Below are positions 6,311 to 7,654 of a DNA stretch of 7,654 nt, piece by piece. Below the pieces are notes generated by a model, which saw only the letters and a list, made by a program, of their open reading frames with translations, made no database searches and was not told the origin of the DNA. The stretch's first letter is position 1, and each line of letters begins with the position of its first letter. The DNA is taken from the NCBI GenBank assembly GCA_046538945.1, contig JBKHHW010000155.1, positions 1 through 7,654 on the forward strand. Reading direction: 5' to 3'. The DNA is from JAEZKC01 sp046538945 (GTDB lineage Bacteria > Fibrobacterota > Chitinivibrionia > Chitinivibrionales > Chitinispirillaceae). Position numbers and translations under genes: made by a program.

Positions 6311-7324
6311 ATCGATTCGAAATGCACTATAGACATCAATGAGGGCGAAAAGAGATTCAGTGTCGTCACGGATGGCTCTTCGCTGCTCTCCACCCTCGCC
6401 CGGCAGGGACTCAGCATTCCCACCGCCTGCGGCGGCCGGGGGAAGTGCGGCTTCTGCAAGGTCAAAGTGACCGGGGGCGGCGGTCCGGTCACCGCGGCCG
6501 AAGAATCGAAGTTGTCCCGGGAGGAGAGAGCGGCGGGCATGCGCCTTTCCTGTCAGGTTAGAGTTCTCGATGACCTGTTCATTCATATTCCCAGGACCTA
6601 CTATTCCAACAACCGATTCAAGGGAACTCTGATTCACAAGAAGGCGCTCACTCACGATATCATGGAACTGCGCATCCGTCTCAAATACCCCCCTTCCATC
6701 TCCTTCACCCCGGGACAGTACATGCAGCTCGAATCGGCCAGCTACAAGGGACGCGAGTCTGTCATACGCGCCTATTCCATTTCATCCCTGCCTACAGACA
6801 AGAACCACGTGGAATTCATGATCCGCAAGGTTCCCGACGGGATCTGCAGCACCTGGGTGTTTGACCACCTGGAGGAGGGACAGGAGGTGAATCTGGGCGG
6901 TCCCTACGGAGAGTTTCGACTCAGCGATACGGAGGCTCCCATTCTTTTCATTGCGGGAGGGAGCGGGATGGCCCCCATATGGAGCATGCTGAGGCACATG
7001 AAGGAGAAGGGTATAAAAAGGAAGGCACATTACTTTTTCGGCGCGCAGAGCCGGAGGGACCTTTTCTATATGGATGAGCTCGCGAAGCTGGAAAAGGAGC
7101 TCCCCGGATTCAGGTTCATTCCCGCGCTGTCAAACGAACCGCAGGAGAGCGGCTGGAAGGGAGAACGGGGCCTTATAACCGAAGTGGTTTCAAGACATTT
7201 CCCCGACACATCAAAACACGAGGCTTACCTCTGCGGCTCCCCGCCCATGATAGACGCCTGTGTGAAAGTGCTCAAGGCCGGCGGCATGCCGGAAGAACAG
7301 ATCTACTACGACAAGTTTGCCTGA
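6311..7324 (+). CDS. NqrF-like 2Fe-2S/FAD/NADH oxidoreductase without membrane anchor
   Basis: A 337-aa flavoprotein reductase that should take electrons from NADH through FAD to a 2Fe-2S cluster. The N-terminal ferredoxin domain has C40, C46, C49 and C81, the spacing (6, 3, 32) that I recall for NqrF. The FAD domain has the flavin motif RAYS (153-156) and GPYGEF (197-202). The NAD-binding domain has GGSGMAP (216-222), YLCGSPPM around C308, and an aromatic-containing C-terminus YYDKFA. NqrF proper is about 400 aa with an N-terminal transmembrane helix and a longer FAD-domain insertion. Both are missing here, so this enzyme is predicted to be soluble and its electron acceptor is unknown. No other nqr genes are visible. 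The frame opens at 6278 without ATG, GTG or TTG until 6467, inside the cluster domain, so the start is inferred to be ATC 6311 after a strong Shine-Dalgarno. The gene is followed after 28 bases by another gene in the same direction. Confidence 0.85.
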   Translation: MDSKCTIDINEGEKRFSVVTDGSSLLSTLARQGLSIPTACGGRGKCGFCKVKVTGGGGPVTAAEESKLSREERAAGMRLSCQVRVLDDLFIHIPRTYYSNNRFKGTLIHKKALTHDIMELRIRLKYPPSISFTPGQYMQLESASYKGRESVIRAYSISSLPTDKNHVEFMIRKVPDGICSTWVFDHLEEGQEVNLGGPYGEFRLSDTEAPILFIAGGSGMAPIWSMLRHMKEKGIKRKAHYFFGAQSRRDLFYMDELAKLEKELPGFRFIPALSNEPQESGWKGERGLITEVVSRHFPDTSKHEAYLCGSPPMIDACVKVLKAGGMPEEQIYYDKFA

Positions 7325-7352
7325 AGCTTTGAACGCCGAAAGGAAAGCAAAA

Positions 7353-7654
7353 ATGGAACAGTCATCCCGTGAACAGGATTTCAAGTCGCTTCTGGGCCCT
7401 TCGAAATTCAGTGCCGAGGGGTTCCTGGGCGAAGACAGCCGCGAGCCGGATCAGATAGTTGCCGATGACCTGAGGGAGCTCAGAAGCCTCGGAGTGGAAA
7501 AAAGCACTCTCGTTTCAGCTCTCAGGGATGTCTACGAAAAAGCCCGGTCCGCGTTGGGAAATCCGGTCAGAATTTCGGAGCACCTCACTGCCGTACACTA
7601 CGAGTCCCGTGGCAAGATTCCCTCTCCCTTCAGCGGGGACGGCCTGTTCCCCAA
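7353..7654 (+). CDS. Unrecognised protein, partial, runs off the window
   Basis: The frame opens with ATG 7353, 8 bases after AGGA (7341-7344), and stays open for 100 codons to the window edge. The visible part begins MEQSSREQDFKSLLGPSKFS, then FLGEDSREPDQIVADDLREL. It is charged and predicted mostly helical to about residue 70, then reads RISEHLTAVHYESRGKIPSP and FSGDGLFPK. There is no signal peptide, membrane segment or cysteine in this part. The conserved-looking RGKIPSPF...GLFP stretch gives a faint memory of a family of uncharacterised proteins, but I cannot name it. The 28-base spacing from the reductase implies co-transcription and perhaps a shared redox role. Codon use resembles its neighbours, supporting a real gene. 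Confidence 0.7.
   Translation, partial: MEQSSREQDFKSLLGPSKFSAEGFLGEDSREPDQIVADDLRELRSLGVEKSTLVSALRDVYEKARSALGNPVRISEHLTAVHYESRGKIPSPFSGDGLFP

Noticed and set aside
6322..6342. ATG 6322 with a +1 frameshift at CAA-TGA into the reductase frame
   Set aside because: It is 17 bases from the Shine-Dalgarno and lacks the slippery CUU-UGA type of signal; a near-cognate AUC start is simpler.
6467..7324. Reductase starting at GTG 6467
   Set aside because: This would cut off three of the four cluster cysteines (C40, C46, C49), whose spacing is exact; GTG 6467 is an internal valine.

Overview
The window is bacterial chromosomal DNA, roughly half G+C, with densely packed protein genes and no rRNA, tRNA, CRISPR array or recognisable insertion sequence. 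The gene set includes a sigma-54 activator, a PTS enzyme I, a TIGR02757 (DUF2400) protein, an NqrF-like flavoprotein, an archaeal-type solitary ATPase and a relic of a secreted WD40 protein. This suggests a Gram-negative anaerobe or facultative anaerobe. A lineage near Fibrobacterota/Chitinivibrionia or a deltaproteobacterial-type genome is my guess and cannot be settled from the sequence.

Region by region. Positions 1-157 hold no gene, only a purine-rich stretch and a strong GC hairpin (101-122). Positions 158-553 (+) carry the degenerate remnant of an exported WD40-repeat protein with no usable start codon. Positions 554-691 are intergenic, with repeated GTGCCAC/GTGGCAC words and a candidate promoter. 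A 369-aa AAA+/STAND-type ATPase with a C-terminal winged helix (692-1801, +) ends exactly where the convergent sigma-54 regulator ends (1802).

Three genes on the minus strand then form one probable operon, transcribed from about 6180 down to 1802: a TIGR02757-family protein (6091-5264), PTS enzyme I (5271-3616, overlapping its upstream neighbour by 8 bases), and a 590-aa sigma-54-dependent regulator (3574-1802). No HPr or enzyme II gene lies beside the enzyme I, so a regulatory (nitrogen-PTS-like) role is at least as likely as sugar import.

A divergent intergenic region (6092-6310) separates this operon from a plus-strand unit: an NqrF-like 2Fe-2S/FAD/NADH reductase lacking the usual membrane anchor (6311-7324), followed after 28 bases by an unrecognised gene that runs off the window (7353 onward). 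The reductase has a textbook Shine-Dalgarno but no ATG, GTG or TTG where the protein must begin; AUC is the best-placed codon. A plausible sigma-54 (-24/-12) promoter lies upstream of it.

The most unusual item is the sigma-54 regulator. Its N-terminal sensory domain looks like a low-molecular-weight phosphatase/arsenate-reductase fold whose catalytic P-loop has lost its Cys and Arg. It is followed by a PAS domain with a four-cysteine cluster, an intact GAFTGA-containing AAA+ domain and a Fis-type HTH. Because a possible sigma-54 promoter sits at the divergent reductase gene, this regulator is a candidate controller of that redox unit. That link is inference only.
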